Below are positions 35,521 through 44,399 of a stretch of 64,000 bases of DNA, piece by piece. The DNA comes from Coriobacteriaceae bacterium (GTDB lineage Bacteria; Actinomycetota; Coriobacteriia; Coriobacteriales; Coriobacteriaceae). Location: assembly GCA_902364645.1 (NCBI GenBank), contig CABJEP010000010.1, forward strand, positions 23,275-87,274, read 5' to 3'. Below the pieces are notes generated by a model. That model saw only the letters and a program-made list of their open reading frames with translations. It was not told where the DNA came from and made no database searches. Within the stretch, counting starts at the first letter, position 1; each line of letters starts with the position of its first letter. A program made the position numbers and the translations under genes.

Positions 35521-37767
35521 ATGACACTCGTATCCAAGACCTTTGAGCTGTACGGCAAGACCTACACCTTTGAGTCGGGCGAGCTTGCCAAGCAGGCTAC
35601 CGGCGCCTGCCTGGTCAAGCAGGGCGACACCACGATGCTCGACACCGTGGTCGTCTCCAAGGAGCGCAAGAACTACGACTTCTTCCCGCTGACCGTTGAC
35701 TTCAACGAGAAGATGTACGCAGCCGGCCGCATCCCGGGTGGCTACCTCAAGCGTGAGGGCCGTCCCAGCGAGAAGGCCACGCTCACCGCGCGCATGATCG
35801 ACCGTCCGATTCGCCCGAGCTTCCCGGATGGCTTCCGCAACGAGGTGCACATCGTCGCCACCTCGCTCGTCGCCGACCAGGTCAACCCCTTCGACGTCAT
35901 CAACGTCATGGGTGCTTCCCTTGCCATGACGCTCGGCGGCGTGCCCTTCGAGGGCCCGCTTGCCTGCGTGCGCATCGGCCGTAACGTGGAGACCGGCGAG
36001 TTTATCGTCAACCCCACCTACGAGGAGCGCGAGAACTCCGATCTGGACCTGGAGCTGGGCGGCTCTGCCGACTTCATCTCGATGGTCGAGGCTGGCGCCG
36101 AGGAGATCTCCGAGGACGACATGCTCGCCGCCATGAAGTTTGGCCAGGAGGCCCTTGCTGCCTTCTGCCAGGCTCAGGACGAGTTCGTCGTCGAGTGGGA
36201 GCAGGTCAACGGCCCCATCGTCAAGAAGGAGTACCCGCTCGACCAGCCCGTCGAGGAGGTCCAGGAGCGCATCTTCGCCCACTACGACGAGATGGCTGCC
36301 GCCCTTCGCGATGCCGACAAGCTCTCCCGTATCGGCAAGGTCGAGGCTCTGAAGGAGTCCATCCGCGCCGAGTTCACCGAGGAGGAGCAGGCCGCTTGGG
36401 AGCGCGAGATCCCCGTGGCGCTCAAGAAGCTCGAGAAGAAGGCCATGCGCACCATGGTCGTCGAGACCGGCGAGCGCGTCGACGGCCGTGCCGCCGACGA
36501 GATCCGTCCCATCATGGTGAAGGACAACTACCTGCCGCTCGTTCACGGCTCCGGTCTGTTCCAGCGTGGCCAGACCCAGGTGCTTTCCGTCCTGTCGCTT
36601 GGCATGCTCAACGAGGGCCAGCGTCTGGATACCATCGAGCCCACCGAGGGCAAGCGCTACATGCACCACTACAACTTCCCGCCTTTCTGCACCGGCGAGA
36701 CCGGCCGCATGGGCAGCCCCAAGCGCCGCGAGATCGGCCACGGCAACCTGGCCGAGCGCGCCCTGCTTCCGGTGCTCCCCGACGAGAACGAGTTCCCCTA
36801 CGCCATCCGCGTCGTCTCCGAGGTCATGGAGTCCAACGGCTCCTCTTCGATGGCTTCGACCTGCGGCTCCACGCTCGCCCTTATGGACGGCGGCGTGCCC
36901 ATTAAGCGCCCGGTCTCCGGTATCGCCATGGGCCTGATCCAGGAGGAGGGCAAGACCGTGGTACTGTCCGACATCCAGGGTCTCGAGGACTTCCTGGGCG
37001 ACATGGACTTTAAGGTCACCGGCACCACCGAGGGCATCACCGCCCTGCAGATGGACAACAAGGCCACCGGCCTCACCTTCGACATCCTGGCCCGCGCTCT
37101 GCAGCAGGCCAAGGAGGGTCGCGCCTTCATCCTGCAGAAGATGCTCGATGTGATCCCCGAGCCGCGCCACACCACGCGCAGCACCGCTCCGCGCATCGTT
37201 TCCATCCAGGTTCCGACCGACAAGATCCGCGACGTCATCGGTTCCGGCGGTAAGGTCATCCGCGGTATCCAGGACGAGACCGGCGCCTCGGTCGACATCC
37301 AGGAGGACGGCACCGTCTTTGTCGGCGGCACCGGCGAGTCCGTCGACCAGGCCGTTGAGCGTATCAAGCTCATCATCAAGGTTCCCGAGCCGGGCGAGGA
37401 GTACACCGGTCGCGTGGTCTCCATCCAGCCCTTCGGCGCCTTCGTCAACCTGCTGCCCGGTAAGGACGGCCTGCTGCATATCTCCCGCGTCGCCAAGGGC
37501 CGCGTGGAGAAGGTCGAGGACGTCCTCAACGTGGGCGACGAGGTCAAGGTCGTCGTCATCGAGGTCGACGATCGCGGCAAGATCTCGCTCGATCGTCTCG
37601 ACAAGCCCGAGGCCCCGGCTCGCGCCGAGGGTGCCTCCGAGGGCGACGGCGAGCACTTCCAGCGCCGTGAGCGTCCGCGTCGCGAGCGCTCCGAGCGCAG
37701 CGACCGTCCGCGCCGTCCCGGCGACAACGGAGGCCGCAAGCCCCGTCGTCACCACGACGCCGAGTAA
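35521..37767 (+). CDS. pnp: Polyribonucleotide nucleotidyltransferase (PNPase)
   Basis: Phosphorolytic 3'-5' exoribonuclease, homotrimeric ring. 748 residues: two RNase PH domains separated by a helical linker, KH (VIGSGGKVIRGIQDETGA) and S1 (GEEYTGRVVSIQPFGAFVNL). The last 50 residues form an Arg-rich, low-complexity tail (RRERPRRERSERSDRPRRPG) typical of actinobacterial PNPases and likely to bind RNA. ATG 35521 has AAAGGAG five bases upstream. A terminator lies 24 bases after the stop. Confidence 0.96.
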   Translation: MTLVSKTFELYGKTYTFESGELAKQATGACLVKQGDTTMLDTVVVSKERKNYDFFPLTVDFNEKMYAAGRIPGGYLKREGRPSEKATLTARMIDRPIRPSFPDGFRNEVHIVATSLVADQVNPFDVINVMGASLAMTLGGVPFEGPLACVRIGRNVETGEFIVNPTYEERENSDLDLELGGSADFISMVEAGAEEISEDDMLAAMKFGQEALAAFCQAQDEFVVEWEQVNGPIVKKEYPLDQPVEEVQERIFAHYDEMAAALRDADKLSRIGKVEALKESIRAEFTEEEQAAWEREIPVALKKLEKKAMRTMVVETGERVDGRAADEIRPIMVKDNYLPLVHGSGLFQRGQTQVLSVLSLGMLNEGQRLDTIEPTEGKRYMHHYNFPPFCTGETGRMGSPKRREIGHGNLAERALLPVLPDENEFPYAIRVVSEVMESNGSSSMASTCGSTLALMDGGVPIKRPVSGIAMGLIQEEGKTVVLSDIQGLEDFLGDMDFKVTGTTEGITALQMDNKATGLTFDILARALQQAKEGRAFILQKMLDVIPEPRHTTRSTAPRIVSIQVPTDKIRDVIGSGGKVIRGIQDETGASVDIQEDGTVFVGGTGESVDQAVERIKLIIKVPEPGEEYTGRVVSIQPFGAFVNLLPGKDGLLHISRVAKGRVEKVEDVLNVGDEVKVVVIEVDDRGKISLDRLDKPEAPARAEGASEGDGEHFQRRERPRRERSERSDRPRRPGDNGGRKPRRHHDAE

Positions 37768-37790
37768 CAGCCGCACATAAGCAGCTCAAC

Positions 37791-37821
37791 AAGGGCGACT
37801 CCGGACAGGGGTCGCCCTTTT
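37791..37821 (+). terminator. Intrinsic terminator of pnp
   Basis: AAGGGCGAC pairs with GTCGCCCTT, then TTTTGC. The downstream half (from 37814) is also the outer end of palindrome E1's left arm. Confidence 0.85.
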
Positions 37822-37962
37822 GCTTGCGCCCGGGAGGGCCGCATATGAAGTTTCCTGCTCTACAGTCCTGCGCAAGACGGAAAGCACATTAAGTGCTTTC
37901 CTTTGCGTGCGGAACTCGCGATAAACTTCATATGCGGCCCTCCCGGGCGCAAGCAAAAGGGC
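37814..37962. repeat. Palindromic element E1 (family A)
   Basis: Two perfectly complementary 40-nt arms (37814-37853 and 37923-37962) enclose a 69-nt core (37854-37922). The core holds its own hairpin (GGAAAGCAC / GTGCTTTCC around TTAAT when read on the minus strand). Its core is the reverse complement of E2's, with compensatory changes. The outer arm is not shared with E2 except ATGAAGTTT next to the core. Confidence 0.8.
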
Positions 37963-38053
37963 TTGTTAGTGCCGCTCGATATTTAGTTAGACAGTCTTAT
38001 CAGTAGTCAGATTTCAGATCTGTAGATAGACGCAACAGCATATCTCCAGATAA
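37963..38053. other. AT-richer spacer between palindromes
   Basis: About 90 bp with no open frame, promoter or long repeat that I can support. Base composition is lower in GC than the surrounding genes. Confidence 0.4.
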
Positions 38054-38090
38054 AACCGACCAAAATAAACCTGTCCCTTTTTGGTTGGTT
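38054..38090. repeat. Solo REP-like hairpin with GGGACAGGTTTA core
   Basis: AACCGACCAAAA and TTTTGGTTGGTT form a 12-bp stem with one G-U pair around TAAACCTGTCCCT. The loop strand (minus: AGGGACAGGTTTA) resembles sequences commonly found beside RAYT genes and recalls the GGGGACAGAC ends of the element at 8920-9978. It overlaps the first four bases of E2. Confidence 0.5.
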
Positions 38091-38221
38091 CCCCGCGAGG
38101 GCGAGCACGGATGAAGTTTATCGCGAGTTCCGCACGAACAGGAGGCCACTTAATGTGGCCTCCGTCGTGAGCAGGACTGTAGAGCAGGAAACTTCATCCG
38201 TGCTCGCCCTCGCGGGGAACC
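38087..38221. repeat. Palindromic element E2 (family A), inverted relative to E1
   Basis: Complementary 33-nt arms (38087-38119 and 38189-38221) enclose a 69-nt core (38120-38188). The core matches the reverse complement of E1's at about 60 of 69 positions. In the internal stem three base pairs differ from E1 and all three remain paired (GGAGGCCAC / GTGGCCTCC). Confidence 0.8.
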
Positions 38222-38409
38222 GGCGGGATAGACGGGTTCAGATGGGGCTTTGATGCATGGGTGGTCTGTTGTTGTGCAAATGGGTATCATACTGTGGTTA
38301 TTGCATCGACTCTGTGATGCATGTTTGTACGTTCCCGACGGTCGGTTTGCCAGAAGCGCCCCGTCGGTTGTTCCAGACCCGTTTCGAAGAAAGGAAACCA
38401 CACGAACCT

Positions 38410-40080
38410 ATGGCAGCTAAAAAATCATCTCCCTTGAAGATCATCCCGCTCGGCGGCCTTGACGGCATCGGCAAGAACATGACGGTCTTCGAGTGCGGCG
38501 ACGACATGGTGCTCGTCGACGCCGGTCTCATGTTCCCGGATGACTCCCAGCCCGGTATCGACCTGGTGCTTCCCGACTACACCTATGTTTTGGAGAATGA
38601 GGAGAAGCTCCGCGGTATCGTCGTCACCCACGGCCACGAGGACCACACCGGTTCGCTTCCGTACCTGCTACAGGACCTCAACAACAAGGTGCCCATCTTT
38701 TCGAGCAAGCTGACGCTTGGCTTTATCGAGGGCAAGCTTTCTGAGTTCCGCATCCGCGCGCCCAAGTTCCGCGAGGTCAAGGGCGGCAGCCATGTCAACC
38801 TCGGTGGCATCTCGCTCGACTTCTTCTCGATGACGCACTCCATCCCCGGCGCTCTGGGCGTGTTCATTCGCACCAACCAGGGCACCGTTATGCACACCGG
38901 CGACTTTAAGCTCGACCAGACGCCCATCGATGGTGTCACGCCCGACTATGCCGCTATCAGCCGCTTTGCCAAGCAGGGCATCGACCTGCTGCTTTCCGAC
39001 TCCACCAATGCCACGGTTCCCGGCTTTACCAAGTCCGAGGCCGAGGTCGGTCCCAACTTGCTACACGCTATCAAGAACGCCCCGGGTCGCGTGTTCGTCG
39101 CGTCGTTCTCGAGCCACATCCATCGTTTGCAGCAGATCTGCGATGCTGCCCGCAAGTGCGGCCGTAAGGTCGTTGTGACCGGTCGCTCCATGCTCACGAA
39201 CACACGCGTGGCGCGCGAGCTGGGCTACCTCAACATCGACGATGCCGATATTATCGATGCCTTTGATATCGATAATTTGCCTGACGACAAGATCGTCGTC
39301 ATGTGCACTGGTTCGCAGGGCGAGCCGCTGTCGGCCCTGTCCCGCATGGCCAACGGCGAGCACAAGACGCTCTCTATCCACGAGGGCGATACCGTTATCC
39401 TCTCGGCAACTCCCGTTCCCGGCAACGAGAAGGCCGTCCAGCAGGTCGTCAACAGCCTGGCCAAGCTCGGCTGCGACGTGTGGGATAAGAACCGCGCTCT
39501 CGTTCACGTTTCCGGTCACGGTAGCCAGGAGGAGCTCAAGCTCCTGATGGCCATGGCCAAGCCCACGTACTTTATGCCGGTTCACGGTGAAGCCGTGCAT
39601 CTGCGCGCCCATGCCCAGCTGGCCCGCAAGATGGGTCTCAAGGACGATCATATCTTTATCCTCGACAACGGCGACACGCTCGAGATGCGCGGCGGTATCG
39701 TTAAGCGCGGTACGCCCGTCGAGTCCGGCGTCGTTTACGTCGACGGCCTGCGCATCGGCGATACCGACCCCATCGTCTTACGTGATCGTCAGAAGCTCGC
39801 CAACGACGGTATGGTTACCGCTGTTGCCATCGTCTCGCTCAAGCACAAGAAGATCGAGGCCATCGAGTTCTCGGGCCGCGGCGTCTCGTTTGCCATCGAC
39901 GACCAGTTCTCCGAGGATGCCTCCGCGTCCATCATGAAGACGATCGAGAAGGGCAAGTTCAGCTTTACGAGCAGCGGTTCCGATGCCATTCGCAAGGCCG
40001 TGCGCGACTCGCTCTCCAACTTTATCTGGAGCCGTACGCGCACTCGTCCGATGATCATCCCGGTCGTCATGGAGGTTTAG
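38410..40080 (+). CDS. rnj: Ribonuclease J
   Basis: Beta-CASP metallo-beta-lactamase RNase with 5'-3' exo- and endonuclease activity in mRNA decay and rRNA processing. 556 residues: zinc motif HGHEDH (H74-H79), MTHSIPGALG, HTGDFKLD, the beta-CASP segment with SFSSHIHRLQQI, and the late FMPVHGE block. ATG 38410 lies 14 bases after AAAGGA; the open frame extends 51 codons further but into a segment unlike the family. The upstream 640 bp hold the pnp terminator and palindromes; a likely -10 TATCAT is at 38285. Close to pnp and upstream of rny, it completes a decay enzyme set. Confidence 0.94.
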   Translation: MAAKKSSPLKIIPLGGLDGIGKNMTVFECGDDMVLVDAGLMFPDDSQPGIDLVLPDYTYVLENEEKLRGIVVTHGHEDHTGSLPYLLQDLNNKVPIFSSKLTLGFIEGKLSEFRIRAPKFREVKGGSHVNLGGISLDFFSMTHSIPGALGVFIRTNQGTVMHTGDFKLDQTPIDGVTPDYAAISRFAKQGIDLLLSDSTNATVPGFTKSEAEVGPNLLHAIKNAPGRVFVASFSSHIHRLQQICDAARKCGRKVVVTGRSMLTNTRVARELGYLNIDDADIIDAFDIDNLPDDKIVVMCTGSQGEPLSALSRMANGEHKTLSIHEGDTVILSATPVPGNEKAVQQVVNSLAKLGCDVWDKNRALVHVSGHGSQEELKLLMAMAKPTYFMPVHGEAVHLRAHAQLARKMGLKDDHIFILDNGDTLEMRGGIVKRGTPVESGVVYVDGLRIGDTDPIVLRDRQKLANDGMVTAVAIVSLKHKKIEAIEFSGRGVSFAIDDQFSEDASASIMKTIEKGKFSFTSSGSDAIRKAVRDSLSNFIWSRTRTRPMIIPVVMEV

Positions 40081-40081
40081 T

Positions 40082-42862
40082 TTGGCGCGCGGATCTGCAC
40101 AAAACGCCAAAGGCAATAAGGCCAACAACCAACCGGCATCTGCTAAGGGTGCCGGTTCCCATCTGCGTGCCAATAAGGGCCACGAGTCCGAGTTCGATGA
40201 TTTCGAGCCCTTGGTCGAGCCCTCGGCCAACCGCGATATCGCCGGCGTGGTCATTGCCGTTTTGGCGATTGCATCCTTTATTGCCGTGATTTCGCCGGCG
40301 ACTGCGCCCGTTACGGCTGCGGTTGCCGGTTTCTACCACTTGGGCTTTGGTCTGGGCGCCTACGTGCTGCCGATCGTCATTTTGCTGTTTGCCGCCACGC
40401 TCTTTTTAGGCGAGGACTCGCCGCTCAACGCGCGCTCTGTTGCGGGCGGCGCCGTGGTCTTTATCGCCGTCGTCTCCATTCTTTCGTTGATGGTGCCAGG
40501 TACGAGCGACTCGTGCGACCTTATGTTCACGCCGCAAAATCTGTCCGCCTCGGGTGGCTACATCGGTGCGTTTATTGCGAGTGCGCTGCAGAATGCCCTG
40601 GGTAAGCCTATCGCGATGGTAGTCCTGCTGGGCCTTGCCGTCGTGGGCCTTGTCATCATTGGCTTTTCGGTTGGCGGCGTTTTGCGCTCTGCCCGCGATC
40701 GTGCGGCAGATTTTGCCGAGCGCCGTCGTGCCGACGTCAACGCGAGCCCGTGGGGTGACGATGAGGCCCTGTCGGTGCCCGGTGTTGCCCGTCCGCACCT
40801 GAGTATTCTGCGCCAAAAGAGTTCCGATGCGGCCGTGACTACGGTTATGGGTAGCGAAGTTGATCCGATTCTGGACGATGAGGACGTGGACGAAGATCCG
40901 TTTGTCGACGTTTCCGATGCCGTGGAGGCCGAGCGCGCTAAGACGACGCTGCTGCCGCGCCGTCATGCCAAGAAGAGCAAGGCTGCGCCTAAGCTCAATA
41001 CGAGTGAGCCCGACCCGTCTTGGTCCGATAGCGAGATTGAGCTCACCGAGGGCGATGACGAGGATGACGAGGCTCCGATTGAGACCGCAAAGACAACTTT
41101 GCTGCCGCGCCGTCATGCAAAGCGCGACCAGGTAACCGGTCAGCTTTCGATGGAAGACGACCCCGATAAGATCGACGAGTCCGAGCCGCCGTTTGCCGTG
41201 AATCCTGTTTCGGCAGCACCTCAGATCCCCGACTTCTTGAAGCATCCCAAGGTTGCCGATGCGCCTGCCTTGAGTGCTGTCGAATCGGCTGTGGCTAGCG
41301 ATGGGGGAGCGGACAATGCCCCCGCAGATAACGAGGGCGAAGAAGAGGACGGCCTCAAACTTCCGCCACTTGAGATTCTGCATGCCAATCCGCAGTCGGC
41401 TTCCTCCGCGTCTTCTGACAAGGAGCTGGAACAGACTGCCGAGTCGCTTCAGTCCACCTTGCTGGAGTTTGGTCGTAGTGCCCGCGTGGTCGGCTGGATC
41501 GCCGGCCCCACGGTGACGACCTTTAAGCTGCAGCCCGGTGAGGGCGAGCGTGTGAGCAAAATCTCGAGCCTCGAGGACGATATCGCGCTTTCGCTCGCTG
41601 CCCAGTCGGTGCGTATCTTTGCCCCGATCCCCGGCACCTCGCTCGTGGGCATCGAGATTCCCAACCGCAAGCGCCAGAACGTCAATCTGGGCGACGTGCT
41701 GCCCTATGTGAAGGGCGGTCCGCTCGAGCTCGCCATCGGCCGCGACGCCGAGGGCACGCCGGTTGTCGCCGACCTCGCCAAGATGCCTCACCTGTTGATC
41801 GCCGGTACGACCGGTTCTGGTAAGTCGGTGATGATCAATTCCATCATCACGACCTTGCTCATGCGCGCCCTTCCCGAGGACGTTCGCCTGATCATGGTCG
41901 ACCCCAAGCGTGTCGAGCTTGCGGGCTATAACGGTCTGCCGCATCTCTATGTGCCCGTGGTGACCGAGCCCAAGCAGGCCGCGAGCGCTCTGCAATGGGC
42001 TGTGTCCGAGATGGAGCGTCGCCTGAAGGTCTTCGAGCGTCTCAACGTGCGTAAGATCTCGACCTACAACGAAAAGCAGGCTGCTGGCGAGTTTGAGCAT
42101 TACGACAATCCGCCGCAAAAGATGCCCTACCTTGTCATTATCATTGACGAGCTCTCTGACCTGATGATGGTCGCCGGTAAGGATGTCGAGGCCTCGATCG
42201 TGCGTATTGCACAGCTGGGCCGTGCCGCCGGTATTCATCTTATCGTTGCCACGCAGCGCCCCAGCTCCAACGTGGTGACGGGCCTCATCAAGGCCAACAT
42301 CACCAACCGCATCGCCTTTAACGTCGCCACGGGCATCGACTCGCGCGTCATCATCGACCAGATGGGCGCCGAGAAGCTCACCGGTTTGGGCGACATGTTG
42401 TTCTCCAAGGTCGACTGGGGCAAGCCCCGCCGTATCCAGGGCTGCTTTGTCTCGGATGATGAGATCAACGAGATTGTCGAGTTCGTCAAGTCGCAGAGTG
42501 AGCCAGACTACCACGAGGAGATCCTGTCTGCCGTGGCGCCCGCTTCCATGTCCATGGCGGGTGGCGGAGGCATTGTCCGCACCGGAGTAACCGAGCCGCA
42601 AGACGATGATCCACTCATCTGGGAAGCCGCCCATATTGTGGTGGATTCGCAGCTTGGCTCCACATCTGGCCTGCAACGCCGCCTGAAGGTTGGCTATGCG
42701 CGTGCCGGGCGTATTATGGACATGCTGGAAGAAAAGGGTGTCGTCGGTCCGCCCGACGGTTCCAAGCCGCGCGAGGTCCTGCTGGACGAGGAGGGGCTTG
42801 CCGCGCTGGAATCTGTCGATGCCGAGATGGCACGTGAAGATCGTGAGTTTGGAGGATTCTGA
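40082..42862 (+). CDS. ftsK: DNA translocase FtsK/SpoIIIE
   Basis: Septum-located DNA pump moving chromosome termini at division. 926 residues: four N-terminal membrane helices (about 55-205), a long acidic linker (about 230-450), alpha/beta motor with Walker A GTTGSGKS (G575-S582) and Walker B VIIIDELSDLMM, and a C-terminal winged-helix gamma domain (LGSTSGLQRRLKVGYARAGRIM). The linker contains a 12-residue sequence, AKTTLLPRRHAK, twice (from residues 286 and 336). TTG 40082 starts one base after the rnj stop. Its stop overlaps the next ATG. Confidence 0.95.
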   Translation: MARGSAQNAKGNKANNQPASAKGAGSHLRANKGHESEFDDFEPLVEPSANRDIAGVVIAVLAIASFIAVISPATAPVTAAVAGFYHLGFGLGAYVLPIVILLFAATLFLGEDSPLNARSVAGGAVVFIAVVSILSLMVPGTSDSCDLMFTPQNLSASGGYIGAFIASALQNALGKPIAMVVLLGLAVVGLVIIGFSVGGVLRSARDRAADFAERRRADVNASPWGDDEALSVPGVARPHLSILRQKSSDAAVTTVMGSEVDPILDDEDVDEDPFVDVSDAVEAERAKTTLLPRRHAKKSKAAPKLNTSEPDPSWSDSEIELTEGDDEDDEAPIETAKTTLLPRRHAKRDQVTGQLSMEDDPDKIDESEPPFAVNPVSAAPQIPDFLKHPKVADAPALSAVESAVASDGGADNAPADNEGEEEDGLKLPPLEILHANPQSASSASSDKELEQTAESLQSTLLEFGRSARVVGWIAGPTVTTFKLQPGEGERVSKISSLEDDIALSLAAQSVRIFAPIPGTSLVGIEIPNRKRQNVNLGDVLPYVKGGPLELAIGRDAEGTPVVADLAKMPHLLIAGTTGSGKSVMINSIITTLLMRALPEDVRLIMVDPKRVELAGYNGLPHLYVPVVTEPKQAASALQWAVSEMERRLKVFERLNVRKISTYNEKQAAGEFEHYDNPPQKMPYLVIIIDELSDLMMVAGKDVEASIVRIAQLGRAAGIHLIVATQRPSSNVVTGLIKANITNRIAFNVATGIDSRVIIDQMGAEKLTGLGDMLFSKVDWGKPRRIQGCFVSDDEINEIVEFVKSQSEPDYHEEILSAVAPASMSMAGGGGIVRTGVTEPQDDDPLIWEAAHIVVDSQLGSTSGLQRRLKVGYARAGRIMDMLEEKGVVGPPDGSKPREVLLDEEGLAALESVDAEMAREDREFGGF

Positions 42863-44373
42863 TGGCTGCACGCTTTGGTGACATGCTGCTCGAGCAGCGT
42901 CGCCGAATGGGCCTTTCCATTCAGCAGGTCGCCAACACCATCAAAATCAGGCCGCAGATCATCGAGTTTTTCGAGACCGGTAACTTTGCTTCGATGCCGC
43001 CGCGCGGCTATGCGCAGGGCATGATTTCGAGCTATGCTCGCTTTTTGGGCCTCAATCCGCGCGAGGTCGTCAATGCCTACTTTGACGACCTGATGGCATA
43101 CGAACGCGAGACGTCGCAGCAGGGCGGTCGTTTCCAGGACGCCGCCGGCTACGTCAATTCGCGTTCCTCGGTCGATAACGGGCGCTTCCTGATGGTTCAG
43201 GGTGGTCGCTCAACGCGTTATGGTCAGCGTCCGCAGCAGGCTGGCTATATTACCGAGACGGGTTCGGGCGAGGAGATTCGCTCACAGCGTGACCGGTTCC
43301 GCAGTACGCCGATGCCCGAGGACCGTGCACTTCCCGCTGCCCGCGGCGTGGCGCGTGACCCTCGTGCCGGCTACGGCGACGGCGGCTATTCCGATCGCGG
43401 TCACCGTGGTATCTCCACCGGACGTTCTCGCAGTGGCTATGCGGATGCCGATACCACGCAGGTGACGCCGCGTCTTCGCTCTCAGTCTCAGCCGTGTGGC
43501 CAGCGCCCTTCGGCTCCGCGTTCGGGCCAGCGTGGCTATCAAGGCCGCGGTGAACTTTCGCCCCGCTCTGGTCAGCGCGGCCTTCAGGGCCAGGGTGGCT
43601 ATCGCGGCCGTTCCGATAGCAATCGTGGTCGTATGTCTCAGGGGGGCGGCCGCAGCAGTTCCAATCGTGGACGCGGCGGATCTTGTACTCCTCAAAACAA
43701 CGGGCTCGATCCGCGTATCGTCTACGCTGGCATCGGTGCCGTGGCGTTGCTACTGATCGTGCTCATCGTGGTGCTTCTGCGCGGCTGCGCATCTTCGACG
43801 CCCGAGACCACGCCCGAGACGCCTACTGCTACCAAGACGACGACCAAGAAGTCTTCTAAGAAGACCGAAACGGTCGACGAGGACGAAGACACCGATGAGG
43901 CGACGGATGAGTCGACCGATTCGGACGCCACCAAGACGACGGCTAAAAAGGAAGAGAACGAGGTAACGAAGGTCAAGGTCTCCGTTGCCAAGGGAAAGAC
44001 CGCGTGGATTGAGGTCAAGGTCGACGGCAAGTCGGTCTATGGTGCCCAGGCGACTGGCCCCTTTGAGCAGGAATACACGCCCGAGTCCTCGATCGAGATC
44101 ACCACGTCCAAGCCTTCCGATGTCACCGTTACCAAGAACGGCGAAAAGGTCCGTTACGATACCAAGACCTCGGGCGTGGCGCGCGTGACGATCACCGTTC
44201 CCAAGAAGGAGACGACTGATTCCGAGAATGGTGAAAGTTCTGATGGTGCCGACGCCACCGATGGTACCGACACCACCGACGGCACCGATGCCCAGTCCAC
44301 GGATGGCACCGATACCGCAACTGACGGTCAGACGCCCACCGATTCTACCGACTATTCGTACGATAGCTACTAA
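42862..44373 (+). CDS. RodZ-like HTH membrane protein
   Basis: 503 residues: an N-terminal Xre-type helix-turn-helix of the RodZ class (RFGDMLLEQRRRMGLSIQQVA and FETGNFASMPPRGYAQGMI), a long Arg/Gly/Ser/Gln-rich linker (about 100-280, with repeated SGQRG), one membrane helix (about 285-308), a Lys/Thr/Asp-rich stretch, a DUF4115-like beta domain (about 365-450) and a Thr/Asp/Gly tail. RodZ links MreB to cell-shape synthesis; mreB is not in this window, so the partner is unknown. ATG 42862 overlaps the ftsK stop. Confidence 0.82.
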   Translation: MAARFGDMLLEQRRRMGLSIQQVANTIKIRPQIIEFFETGNFASMPPRGYAQGMISSYARFLGLNPREVVNAYFDDLMAYERETSQQGGRFQDAAGYVNSRSSVDNGRFLMVQGGRSTRYGQRPQQAGYITETGSGEEIRSQRDRFRSTPMPEDRALPAARGVARDPRAGYGDGGYSDRGHRGISTGRSRSGYADADTTQVTPRLRSQSQPCGQRPSAPRSGQRGYQGRGELSPRSGQRGLQGQGGYRGRSDSNRGRMSQGGGRSSSNRGRGGSCTPQNNGLDPRIVYAGIGAVALLLIVLIVVLLRGCASSTPETTPETPTATKTTTKKSSKKTETVDEDEDTDEATDESTDSDATKTTAKKEENEVTKVKVSVAKGKTAWIEVKVDGKSVYGAQATGPFEQEYTPESSIEITTSKPSDVTVTKNGEKVRYDTKTSGVARVTITVPKKETTDSENGESSDGADATDGTDTTDGTDAQSTDGTDTATDGQTPTDSTDYSYDSY

Positions 44374-44399
44374 GCCGCTCGTACGCGAAAGGAAATATC

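Noticed and set aside
35473..37776. A 767-codon open frame antisense to pnp
   Set aside because: It is a by-product of GC-rich codon usage; its translation is low-complexity Leu/Gly/His/Asp without motifs, and pnp on the other strand is a certain gene.
37814..38221. E1 and E2 as simple transcription terminators
   Set aside because: They lack T-tracts at the stem ends, a proper pnp terminator already exists, and arms of 33-40 bp around a structured core exceed what a terminator needs.
40406..42871. An 821-codon frame opposite ftsK
   Set aside because: No motifs or ribosome site; ftsK motifs on the plus strand are clear.
44221..44360. Tandem DNA repeat at the end of the RodZ-like gene
   Set aside because: The repeats encode the Thr/Asp/Gly-rich tail (TDGTD units) and are adequately explained as low-complexity coding sequence.
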